From assembly GCF_010906925.1 (NCBI RefSeq), contig NZ_VTVE01000001.1, positions 310,001-374,000 of the forward strand: a DNA stretch of 64,000 nucleotides, written 5' to 3'. The notes below the pieces were generated by a model that saw only the letters and a list, made by a program, of their open reading frames with translations, made no database searches and had not been told where the DNA came from. The position numbers were made by a program, and so were the translations under genes. Shown here one piece after another: positions 17,688 through 24,589 of the stretch. Source of the stretch: Pseudobutyrivibrio xylanivorans (GTDB lineage Bacteria; Bacillota; Clostridia; Lachnospirales; Lachnospiraceae). The number at the start of each line of letters is the position of its first letter. Position 1 is the first letter of the stretch.

Positions 17688-17719
17688 GTTCGAGCCTCCT
17701 CAGCCTCAGCAAAGGAAAG
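17688..17719 (+). repeat. tRNA-Lys 3'-end copy 1 (putative attachment core)
   Basis: A 32-nt exact copy of 16771-16802: the T-loop, the 3' half of the T-stem, the 3' acceptor strand, the discriminator and the linker AGCAAAGGAAAG. It has no matching 5' half, so it cannot be a tRNA. It ends module 1 and is followed by a new terminator. Confidence 0.9.
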
Positions 17720-17747
17720 CACGTAAGCATTGGCTTACGTGCTTTTT
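17717..17747 (+). terminator. Terminator after tRNA fragment 1
   Basis: The 12-bp stem AAGCACGTAAGC/GCTTACGTGCTT has a 4-nt loop and a T tail. It is related to the terminator at 18570-18599 but not in sequence to the one after the intact tRNA-Lys. Confidence 0.88.
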
Positions 17748-17842
17748 ATTTTATGAACTATCCGGAAAATCCGGATAGTTCAAAGTGTGACAATTTGTCA
17801 CGAGTTGGTTACAGGTTGTAACCAACTAAGAAATTAAAAACA

Positions 17843-17871
17843 TATACAGTGTAGCATAATTATGCTACAAT
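17843..17871 (+). promoter_or_regulatory. Promoter and palindromic operator of toxin-antitoxin module 2
   Basis: A perfect 20-nt palindrome, TGTAGCATAATTATGCTACA (17850-17869), covers the spacer and part of a -10 box TACAAT (17866-17871); a weak -35 TATACA is 17 bp upstream (17843-17848). This is the usual layout for antitoxin autorepression. A near-identical site lies before the nudC-like gene at 23559. Confidence 0.8.
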
Positions 17872-17896
17872 AAAGACAAATAAGGAGGTGTTTATT

Positions 17897-18160
17897 ATGC
17901 CAACAATTATGCCTATTAGAGATTTAAGAAATACAAGTGAAATATCAGAAATTGCACATAGACAAAAGGAACCTATTTTTATTACTAAAAATGGATATAG
18001 TGATCTTGTGGTTATGAGTGCAGAATTATACGAGAAGTTTGCAAGGGAAAATCGCATTGATCAGGCTATTTTTGAGGCGGAGCAGGAGTTTGCTGAAACT
18101 GGTAAGACAATAGATGCAAAGGATGCTTTTGCAGAATTGGAGAAAAAGTATTTTGAATAA
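17897..18160 (+). CDS. Phd/YefM-type antitoxin
   Basis: The 87-aa protein has the Phd/YefM fold: IMPIRDLRNTSEISEIAHR is the N-terminal DNA-binding part, then PIFITKNGYSDLVVMSAELYE, and an acidic C-terminal tail that would wrap the toxin. AAGGAGGTG precedes the ATG at 17897; a GTG at 17888 lies inside that ribosome-binding site and is not a likely start. The toxin gene begins within its last codons. It probably represses its own promoter through the 20-nt palindrome. Confidence 0.92.
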   Translation: MPTIMPIRDLRNTSEISEIAHRQKEPIFITKNGYSDLVVMSAELYEKFARENRIDQAIFEAEQEFAETGKTIDAKDAFAELEKKYFE

Positions 18161-18455
18161 GTATAGTGTAGAATTAATGCCAAGAGCATATAGGGATATA
18201 GAAGAAATATATGCGTATATTGCTTATGAAAAGTTGTCTCCTGAAAATGCAAAGGGGCAGATTGACAGAATAAAGGAAGCTATACTCGGACTCGATACAT
18301 TGCCTGAATCTCATCAAGATAGAATAACTGGTAGATATGCAGGTAAAGGATATAAACTATTAATTATTGATAACTATATTGCTATATTTAGAATTGATGA
18401 AGGTAATGGTAGAGTTTTGGTTGTTACTGTGCAGTATCAGGGAAGAGATATATAG
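18153..18455 (+). CDS. RelE/ParE-type toxin
   Basis: The protein YSVELMPRAYRDIEEIYAYIAYE...RYAGKGYKLLIIDNYIAIFRID...VVTVQYQGRD has the RelE/ParE pattern. A TTG at 18153, overlapping the antitoxin stop, is the best start (100 aa) because the family begins just here; the only upstream ATG (18114) adds 13 residues read inside the antitoxin gene. GGAGAA upstream can serve as ribosome-binding site. Whether it cuts mRNA (RelE) or blocks gyrase (ParE) is not decided by the sequence. Confidence 0.85.
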   Translation: MNKYSVELMPRAYRDIEEIYAYIAYEKLSPENAKGQIDRIKEAILGLDTLPESHQDRITGRYAGKGYKLLIIDNYIAIFRIDEGNGRVLVVTVQYQGRDI

Positions 18456-18538
18456 TGATAGTAGGTTTAACCTGTGGTTTAACTTAAAAATGCAGAGGCA
18501 ACAAATGCCTTTCTTTCAATATTTATTGAGACCGAGAT

Positions 18539-18560
18539 GAGTTCGAGCCTCCTCAGCCTC
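18539..18560 (+). repeat. tRNA-Lys 3'-end copy 2 (putative attachment core)
   Basis: A 22-nt exact copy of 16769-16790, the T-arm 3' part and the 3' acceptor strand of tRNA-Lys. The linker that follows differs from the other two copies. It closes the second toxin-antitoxin cassette. Confidence 0.88.
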
Positions 18561-18569
18561 GGAACTTAG

Positions 18570-18599
18570 ACACGTAAGCAATTGCTTACGTGTTTTTTT
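18570..18599 (+). terminator. Terminator after tRNA fragment 2
   Basis: The 10-bp stem ACACGTAAGC/GCTTACGTGT has an AATT loop and a run of T. It is homologous to the terminator at 17717-17747. Confidence 0.88.
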
Positions 18600-18705
18600 A
18601 TTTTATCAACTATCCGGTTTTATCAGATGGTTTTACTCGTGACAACATATCACATCTTAGGGTATAATTAAATCGTGCGCAACTGGTTACAAATTGTAAC
18701 CAGTT

Positions 18706-18742
18706 GGTGACAATTTGTCACCGACTGAAAAGGGTATATAAT
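18706..18742 (+). promoter_or_regulatory. Promoter of the aldo/keto reductase gene overlapping a palindrome
   Basis: TTGTCA (18715-18720), a 16-bp spacer and TATAAT (18737-18742) lie about 50 bp before the gene. The -35 box is the right half of the 17-nt palindrome GGTGACAATTTGTCACC, so a protein bound there would block the promoter. Confidence 0.65.
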
Positions 18743-18788
18743 TGCAGTAATGGAAATATAAATTAAGTTTTAATGAGGGACAGTATAA

Positions 18789-19970
18789 ATGCTATATAGG
18801 AACGATAGGTATGGAAATCCTATATCCATTTTAGGATATGGCTGTATGCGATTTACTACTAAGGCTGGTTCGATTGACATTGATAAGGCTGAGAAGGAAA
18901 TTATGGCAGCTTATGAGGCTGGAGTTAATTACTATGACACAGCCTATGTGTATCCTGGTAGTGAAGCTGCATTAGGTGTTATTCTAGAGCGCAACAATAT
19001 ACGTGAGAAGATTAACATAGCAACAAAGCTTCCTCAGTATCTGGTGAAAAATAGAGAGTCACTTGATAAGTATTTTGATGAGGAATTAAAGCGTCTTAAG
19101 ACAGATTACATAGATTATTATCTTATGCATCACATGACTGCTATTAATCAGTGGGATAAGCTGGAGCAGGTAGGCATAAGAGATTGGATAAAAGAGAAAA
19201 AAGAATCTGGTCAGATTAGAAATATTGGTTTTTCTTATCATGGAAATACAGAGGATTTCATTGGCATATTAGATTCATACGATTGGGATTTTTGCCAGAT
19301 TCAGTACAACTATGTGGATGAGCATACTCAGGCGGGATTAAAGGGACTTAGGCATGCAGCTGAAAAGGGAATCCCTGTAGTTATTATGGAGCCACTTAGA
19401 GGCGGTAAGCTTGTAAATCTTTTGCCAGAAAAGGCGAAAAAGGAAATTGCTGAATCACCTAAGGGATATACTAATGCAGAGCTTGGACTTAGATGGCTGT
19501 GGAATCAGCCGGAGGTTACCTGTGTGCTTTCAGGTATGAATTCTCCTGAGATGGTAGCGGAGAATTGCAGGATTGCATCTGATGCAGAGGCTGGCTCTTT
19601 TGATGAGGCTGATTTTGCATTAATTGAAAAAGTAAAGGAAGCTATACGTGAGACAGAGAAAGTGGGCTGTACAGGCTGTCGCTACTGTATGCCATGTCCA
19701 AAGGGTGTGGATATTCCTGCCTTGTTTAGAAGCTACAATATGACATCTCTTGAGGGCAAGTCTCATGCTAGATTTGAATATGCTCAGACTGTAGGATTGA
19801 AAAGTGAGCCAGCATTTGCAACTCAGTGTATTGAGTGCGGAAAGTGCGAGCAGCATTGTCCGCAAAATATTCCAATCAGAAGGATGCTGAAAGAGGCTGA
19901 CAGGGTGGTTCGCCCATGGCCATATAAAATAGGAATTAATATAGTAAGAAAATTTTTCTTAAAGAAGTAA
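18789..19970 (+). CDS. Aldo/keto reductase with C-terminal 4Fe-4S domain
   Basis: The first 270 or so residues form an aldo/keto reductase barrel: GYGCMRF, YYDTAYVYPGSE with the catalytic Asp and Tyr, DYYLMHH and GFSYHGN. The last 110 hold cysteine clusters, CTGCRYCMPCPKGVDIP and CIECGKCEQHCPQNIPI, typical of the ferredoxin-like tail of this subfamily. It probably reduces a carbonyl compound with electrons from a reduced carrier or NADPH; the substrate is unknown. The length of 393 aa is normal. It is followed by a terminator shared with the convergent regulator gene. Confidence 0.92.
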   Translation: MLYRNDRYGNPISILGYGCMRFTTKAGSIDIDKAEKEIMAAYEAGVNYYDTAYVYPGSEAALGVILERNNIREKINIATKLPQYLVKNRESLDKYFDEELKRLKTDYIDYYLMHHMTAINQWDKLEQVGIRDWIKEKKESGQIRNIGFSYHGNTEDFIGILDSYDWDFCQIQYNYVDEHTQAGLKGLRHAAEKGIPVVIMEPLRGGKLVNLLPEKAKKEIAESPKGYTNAELGLRWLWNQPEVTCVLSGMNSPEMVAENCRIASDAEAGSFDEADFALIEKVKEAIRETEKVGCTGCRYCMPCPKGVDIPALFRSYNMTSLEGKSHARFEYAQTVGLKSEPAFATQCIECGKCEQHCPQNIPIRRMLKEADRVVRPWPYKIGINIVRKFFLKK

Positions 19971-19977
19971 TAAATTA

Positions 19978-20006
19978 GATCCCAGAAGGCTAGTTCTGGG
20001 ATCTTT
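19978..20006. terminator. Terminator between aldo/keto reductase and regulator genes
   Basis: The perfect 10-bp stem GATCCCAGAA/TTCTGGGATC has a 6-nt loop, lies between converging genes and is followed by TTTCTT. Confidence 0.85.
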
Positions 20007-20007
20007 C

Positions 20008-21258
20008 TTATGTATTTTTTATGCTGTTTTGTAGTTCCCACGTTCTTCCGGAAAGATATAGGTGGTAGCAAAGGTCGTAGTCTGTTAAATCGATGTTTGC
20101 CAGTTCTATTATTTTTGCAATTCTGTATTTTAGTGTGTTGTGGTGAATATGTAATTCCCTAGCAGTGTTGGTGAGGTTTTGTCCAAACCGTATATACGTT
20201 AATAGGGAAATGACATATTCACTATTTTTTTCTTTATCTATCTTGTCCAGTGCAGTGATGGCAGGATGGATAAGATAATTGATATTGTGACTATCAGCGT
20301 AGGTAAGGATTAGCTGGTCCAGGATATGCTTTGAAAAGAAAATAAAAGTATCCTTTAGGCCAAGTCTTTTTCCCAGAGTGAGGGCAGAAAGTGCATTTAG
20401 ATATTCATCAGCCACAAGTGAAAGCTCTGTAAACTGGGTGCTGATACCAGCCTGAAGCTTATACTCTTTTAAAAGCGCCATAAGAGGAGCGTAGTTGTAG
20501 TCCTCTTCAAAGCTAGTAGCTGATGTGTCAAAAAGCACAATCAAGCGATTTTGATGGATAAATACAGTTGGCCTGTTAAGGAGATTGTGGAGCTTTCTTT
20601 TTAAAAGATACAATTGCTCTACAGCAAGCTCTGTCTTAGAAACAGGCTCTATGGCTATGATAAATAATCTCTCAAGCAATCTGATATTCAAAGCCGAAAA
20701 GCGATCACTGATATCGCTGGCATCAGTGGTCTTTCTTTCTACTAATGATTCTAAAAATGCTTCAACTTTTGAATTTGAAAATTTATATTTTATGCTGCTG
20801 GTGGACATTAAAATGGCAATGAGATTACTCAGGTTGCCAAGTATTTCCTTTTCTATGTCAGTGATTTTATGGTTGTATTCAAGGAGTTTTAAGTAGCCTA
20901 AAGTGGTGCGGCCCTGGATGATTTTGGCCACAAGCTGACGGTGATTTTCCATGCCATATTCCCAGACGAATTTTTCCTCGGTGGAAATATCATCCTCCAT
21001 AATGAGATTAGTGTATTCCTCTTTTACATATCCATTAGTGAGAATCCAGTCCCAGAACGGCTCATCCTTTACTGATTCGCCGCCGGACTGGGCGATAAAG
21101 CACATGGAAATATCTACAAGCATAAGGGGCTGACCCAGTATTCGGTGTCCCACATCCAAAAGATTTTGGATGTCATTGCTTTCATTCATTTCTTTTATAA
21201 AAGTAGAAGTGCAGTTTGCAATATAAAGTTCTTCCTCTGTTTTATTCTTAAACTCCAT
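20008..21258 (-). CDS. PucR/CdaR-type transcriptional regulator
   Basis: The 416-aa protein ends with the helix-turn-helix of the PucR/CdaR group: TARELHIHHNTLKYRIAKIIELANIDL. The middle resembles a GGDEF-like domain without catalytic residues, and the N-terminal 150 residues are probably a ligand sensor. The ATG at 21258 has AAGGAAGG ahead of it; an earlier in-frame ATG at 21324 lies upstream of this site and of the likely transcription start. It is divergent from the flavin-dependent reductase gene at 21498 and probably controls it. The effector is unknown. Confidence 0.85.
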   Translation of the reverse strand: MEFKNKTEEELYIANCTSTFIKEMNESNDIQNLLDVGHRILGQPLMLVDISMCFIAQSGGESVKDEPFWDWILTNGYVKEEYTNLIMEDDISTEEKFVWEYGMENHRQLVAKIIQGRTTLGYLKLLEYNHKITDIEKEILGNLSNLIAILMSTSSIKYKFSNSKVEAFLESLVERKTTDASDISDRFSALNIRLLERLFIIAIEPVSKTELAVEQLYLLKRKLHNLLNRPTVFIHQNRLIVLFDTSATSFEEDYNYAPLMALLKEYKLQAGISTQFTELSLVADEYLNALSALTLGKRLGLKDTFIFFSKHILDQLILTYADSHNINYLIHPAITALDKIDKEKNSEYVISLLTYIRFGQNLTNTARELHIHHNTLKYRIAKIIELANIDLTDYDLCYHLYLSGRTWELQNSIKNT

Positions 21259-21285
21259 GGAATCCTTCCTTTCTACATCAATTAT

Positions 21286-21314
21286 ATTGTAACAAGGGGG
21301 AAAAGCTTTGTCAG
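21286..21314 (-). promoter_or_regulatory. Promoter of the PucR-type regulator
   Basis: On the minus strand CTGACA, a 17-bp spacer and TACAAT lie about 30 bp upstream of the ATG at 21258, which supports that start over the upstream one. Confidence 0.65.
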
Positions 21315-21497
21315 TAGACAACAAAAAATCTTCACAATAGACATCAAAAAGACAAAAAGATTTTGTGACAAAGAAGTCTGGAGGCAGTATTATTTAACTA
21401 TAGGAAACGAAGAACTTAATATTTCTCGATGCTAAAATTAAATTACTAGATTGTTAATTTTGTAACGGTTTAACTGGCAAATGAAAAGGAGTTTAAT

Positions 21498-23468
21498 ATG
21501 TACGAGAATTTATTTTCAAGTAAGAACATCGGTACTATGACTGTACCAAACAGAACTGTAATGACAGCTATGGGAAATTATCTTGCTGATGAGGGCGGAT
21601 ATGTTTCTGAAAAGGACATTGCTTTTTATGGTGCAAGAGCAAAGGGCGGTACAGGTCTTGTTATTACTGAATGTACAGCAGTGGATTCAAAGTCTGGATT
21701 GGGAAACGATAGAGAAATCGTTGTAGATGACGACAAGTACATTCCTAGACTTAAAAAGCTTGCAGATGAAGTACATAAGTATGGTTCAAAGCTTTGTGTT
21801 CAGATTTATCATCCAGGTAGACAGGGAATTGCTGTAGTAAATGGAGTAGAGTCAATGAAATCTGCTAGTGCTACAGAGTGTCAGATTGTTCACCAGCCTA
21901 CACACGAGATGACTAAGGATGAGATCAAGGAAATGGTGGGTAAGTTTGCATCTGCAGCTAGACGTATTAAGGAAGCAGGAGTCGATGCTGTAGAGATTCA
22001 CGGCGCTCATGGCTATTTGATTGGTCAGTTCTCAAGTCCATATACAAACAAGAGAACAGATGAGTACGGTGGAAACTTTGAAAATAGAATGAGATTCTTC
22101 GGAGAAATTATCGATGCTGTTAGAGCTGAAGTTGGTGCTGATTTCCCAGTTATTGCACGTTTCTCTGTTGATGAGCACATGGAATATGTAGGTCAGCCTG
22201 ATGAGGGACTTCACCTTGCAGACGGTGTTGAGATTGGAAAATACCTTGAAGCTAAGGGTGTAGACGCACTTGATGTAAGTTCTGGTATTTATGAGACAAT
22301 GAATACAGCATGGGAGCCAGTTGGATTTGACCAGGGATGGAAAATTGAGGGACCTGCATCAGTAAAGGCTGCTGTAAATATCCCAGTAATCGGTGTTGCT
22401 GTAATCAGAGATCCTGAGTATGCAGAAGAATTATTAAAAGATGGCAAGCTTGATTTCGTAGGAAGCGCTAGAGCATTTTATGCTGATCCAGAGTGGGCTA
22501 ACAAAGCTAAGTGTGGTAAGGCCTGTGACATCAGAAAATGTATTTCTTGCTTATATTGCATGGAATCACTTATGTCTGCTAACGCTGAAACACCAATGGG
22601 CTGCTCAGTAAATTTTGAGGCTGGTAAGGAAAATCAGTATCAGGCTGAGGAACTTCCAAAGAATGGTGCGGGGAGAACTGTTGCAGTAATCGGCGCAGGT
22701 CCTGCAGGTCTTGAGGCAGCTAGAATTCTTGCAATCAGAGGATTTAAGCCAGTTGTATTTGAAAAGCAGTCACGCTTAGGCGGACAGGTATATCTTGCAA
22801 GCAAGCCACCAAAGAAGGAAAAGACAGCTTGGTTAATTGACTACGAAAAGGGCCAGTTAGAAAAGCTTGGAGTAGAAATTAGATTAAACACTGAGGCTAC
22901 AGTGGAGACTATTAAGGAATTGAAGCCTTACGCTGTTTTTGTAGCTACAGGTTCAACACCAGTAATGCCAAAGTCTATAAAGGGATTAGATGGTAAAAAT
23001 GTTCATACACCAGTTGAGATTCTTGATGGTACAGTTAAGCTTTCGAATAAGAAGGTTTGTGTAGTAGGTTCAGGTATGACTGGTATTGAAACAGCTGAGC
23101 TTTTAAGCGAGCAGGGCAATGATGTAACAGTATTTGAGATGGCTGATGATATCGGACCAGGTCTTTTCTTCCAGAACCTTGTGGATGTAATGTCTAGAAT
23201 CACACCAAAGAATGTGGCCATGTATCCAAAGCACAGACTTGTGGAAATTGATGGCAACAAGGTGGCATTTGAGACTACAGATACAAAGGAAGCTGTAAGT
23301 TTTGAGTTTGATGAAGTGGTTGTTTCACTTGGTGTAGCTGCAAATAAAGCTGCAAATGAAGAAATTGCAGCAGCATTTGATAATGTAAGATTCCTTGGAG
23401 ATGCACTTTCAACAGGCAGAATTGCAGCAGCAATTAAGACAGGATATCTTGCAGCAGCAGAATTATAA
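21498..23468 (+). CDS. NADH:flavin oxidoreductase, 2-enoate/2,4-dienoyl-CoA reductase family
   Basis: This is a three-part flavoenzyme. Residues 1 to about 340 form an old-yellow-enzyme barrel (HPGRQG, EIHGAHGYLIGQF, NRMRFFGEII). A cysteine segment (CDIRKCISCLYC and a later GCSVN) binds a 4Fe-4S cluster. The C-terminal half has two dinucleotide folds, VAVIGAGPAGLEAA for FAD and VCVVGSGMTGIETAELL for NAD(P)H. The family includes FadH, BaiCD and enoate reductases that reduce activated C=C bonds; the substrate cannot be named. The length of 656 aa is typical. It is divergent from a PucR-type regulator. Confidence 0.92.
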   Translation: MYENLFSSKNIGTMTVPNRTVMTAMGNYLADEGGYVSEKDIAFYGARAKGGTGLVITECTAVDSKSGLGNDREIVVDDDKYIPRLKKLADEVHKYGSKLCVQIYHPGRQGIAVVNGVESMKSASATECQIVHQPTHEMTKDEIKEMVGKFASAARRIKEAGVDAVEIHGAHGYLIGQFSSPYTNKRTDEYGGNFENRMRFFGEIIDAVRAEVGADFPVIARFSVDEHMEYVGQPDEGLHLADGVEIGKYLEAKGVDALDVSSGIYETMNTAWEPVGFDQGWKIEGPASVKAAVNIPVIGVAVIRDPEYAEELLKDGKLDFVGSARAFYADPEWANKAKCGKACDIRKCISCLYCMESLMSANAETPMGCSVNFEAGKENQYQAEELPKNGAGRTVAVIGAGPAGLEAARILAIRGFKPVVFEKQSRLGGQVYLASKPPKKEKTAWLIDYEKGQLEKLGVEIRLNTEATVETIKELKPYAVFVATGSTPVMPKSIKGLDGKNVHTPVEILDGTVKLSNKKVCVVGSGMTGIETAELLSEQGNDVTVFEMADDIGPGLFFQNLVDVMSRITPKNVAMYPKHRLVEIDGNKVAFETTDTKEAVSFEFDEVVVSLGVAANKAANEEIAAAFDNVRFLGDALSTGRIAAAIKTGYLAAAEL

Positions 23469-23492
23469 ACCTTAGTATAATAGATGTTATTG

Positions 23493-23523
23493 GAGCCTTC
23501 AGATTAATCTGGAGGCTCTTTTA
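23493..23523 (+). terminator. Terminator of the flavin oxidoreductase gene
   Basis: The stem GAGCC-TTCAGAT/ATCTGGA-GGCTC has a tiny loop and a TTTT tail 25 bp after the stop codon. Confidence 0.85.
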
Positions 23524-23558
23524 CCGTACTCCCGTTGTTAAATAAAAACCTGCAAAAT

Positions 23559-23579
23559 GTAGCGTAAGTATGCTACGAT
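23559..23579 (+). promoter_or_regulatory. Operator-like near-palindrome before the nudC-like gene
   Basis: GTAGCGTAAGTATGCTAC (23559-23576) matches the core of the module 2 antitoxin operator (17851-17868) at 16 of 18 positions and overlaps a -10-like TACGAT in the same way. The distance to the start codon is also alike (43 versus 46 bp). Confidence 0.65.
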
Positions 23580-23601
23580 AACTTTAATTAAGGAGGTAAC
23601 T

Positions 23602-24447
23602 ATGCTACAGGAAATACAGCCAAAGAAATTAGTAAACGCATATAGAGTAGGGGAAAAAGCTGATGCAGATAGCATCATTCTTTTTCATGATAATGGAAGA
23701 TTCTTGGCTAGGATAGATGAGAAAGAAAAGACTATTATCTATCCTAAGTTAAAAGATTTTGGCGTTGAATTGTCTACAGTATTTCTTTTTTCTATAGATG
23801 ATGAGAAATTCTTTTTGGCATACGAGACAGATGGAATATCAGAGGCAGATTTCCCTACAGGTTTTGAGTTATATGATATGAAGCAGTTTAGGCGAGAATA
23901 TCTTTTTCCAAAGCATTATGTTTTTGCTGCTTTTACAGCGGTACAGTTGGCAGAATGGTATGTGGGGACAGTATACTGCGGAAAGTGTGGCACTAGGACA
24001 AATCACTCTGAGACAGAGCGAGCAAAGGTATGCCCAAATTGTGGGAAAGTTGTTTATCCGCGTATAAATCCTGCTGTTATAGTGGGGGTGACTAATGGTG
24101 ATAGGCTCTTGCTGACTAAGTATAGGGTTGGATACTCAAATAATGCTTTAGTAGCTGGCTTTACGGAAATAGGTGAGACACTAGAAGAGACCGTAGAGCG
24201 AGAAGTCATGGAGGAAACAGGACTTAAGGTAAAAAATATCCGCTATTATAAATCACAGCCATGGGGAATTGCCAGTGATATTTTGATGGGCTTTTACTGT
24301 GATGTAGATGGGGATGACACCATAAAGATGGATGAATCTGAGCTGAAATACGCCCAGTGGGTTCCAAGAGAAGAAATAGAGTTGCAGCCACTTGAATATA
24401 GTCTTACCAATGAGATGATGAAAATGTTTAAAGAATCAAAAGTTTGA
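23602..24447 (+). CDS. nudC: NudC-like NAD(H)/NADH pyrophosphatase (Nudix)
   Basis: The 281-aa protein has the NudC order: an N-terminal domain of about 120 aa, a zinc ribbon with CGKCGT and CPNCGK pairs, then a Nudix domain with a complete box (GFTEIGETLEE...REVMEETGL). NudC-type enzymes hydrolyse NADH or remove NAD caps from RNA. The motif that defines the group, SQPWPFPxS, is altered here to SQPWGIASDIL, so substrate preference may differ. AAGGAGG precedes the ATG. The promoter region shares an operator-like sequence with the toxin-antitoxin module at 17.9 kb. Confidence 0.88.
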   Translation: MLQEIQPKKLVNAYRVGEKADADSIILFHDNGRFLARIDEKEKTIIYPKLKDFGVELSTVFLFSIDDEKFFLAYETDGISEADFPTGFELYDMKQFRREYLFPKHYVFAAFTAVQLAEWYVGTVYCGKCGTRTNHSETERAKVCPNCGKVVYPRINPAVIVGVTNGDRLLLTKYRVGYSNNALVAGFTEIGETLEETVEREVMEETGLKVKNIRYYKSQPWGIASDILMGFYCDVDGDDTIKMDESELKYAQWVPREEIELQPLEYSLTNEMMKMFKESKV

Positions 24448-24589
24448 CTATAAATACTTTTGCAAAAGCGTGGATTTGCCAGTTTTTGATTTCAATTTGA
24501 GTGATTTTGCAAAGAGTCATTATTATATAATCTAGGAGTAAGGGGATATCCCAAAATATTAGTATATGAAATTACTCTTGGGAGGAATG

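Larger units (their letters stand above)
17610..17825 (+). repeat. Composite cassette spacer, copy 1
   Basis: This spacer follows toxin-antitoxin module 1. In order it has two direct GGTTTAACC boxes (17610-17618, 17622-17630), about 55 nt of AT-rich sequence, the tRNA-Lys 3' fragment, a terminator, a perfect 12-bp inverted repeat (17755-17781), the palindrome GTGACAATTTGTCAC (17787-17801) and a 21-nt palindrome with TTGGTTACA arms (17805-17825). The same parts, diverged, recur at 18464-18722 after module 2. No gene is present. Confidence 0.8.
18464..18722 (+). repeat. Composite cassette spacer, copy 2
   Basis: This diverged second copy has GGTTTAACC and GGTTTAAC boxes (18464-18472, 18476-18483), a 22-nt tRNA-Lys fragment (18539-18560), a terminator, a remnant of the ACTATCCGG inverted repeat, a perfect 25-nt palindrome with AACTGGTTACAA arms (18681-18705) and directly next to it GGTGACAATTTGTCACC (18706-18722). 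Compared with copy 1 the last two palindromes are in swapped order. No gene is seen between 18456 and 18788. Confidence 0.8.

Noticed and set aside
16719-18722. Integrated phage or genomic island at tRNA-Lys
   Set aside because: The tRNA copies are present, but there is no integrase, phage or conjugation gene between them; only toxin-antitoxin cassettes can be supported.
17610-18722. CRISPR array
   Set aside because: The repeats are two or three copies of different kinds at 800-bp spacing, with genes between; no regular spacers or cas genes.
24459-24471. CTTTTGCAAAAG palindrome as a catabolite-control site before the GH35 gene
   Set aside because: It lacks the CpG centre of the usual cre consensus and is too short to support by itself.
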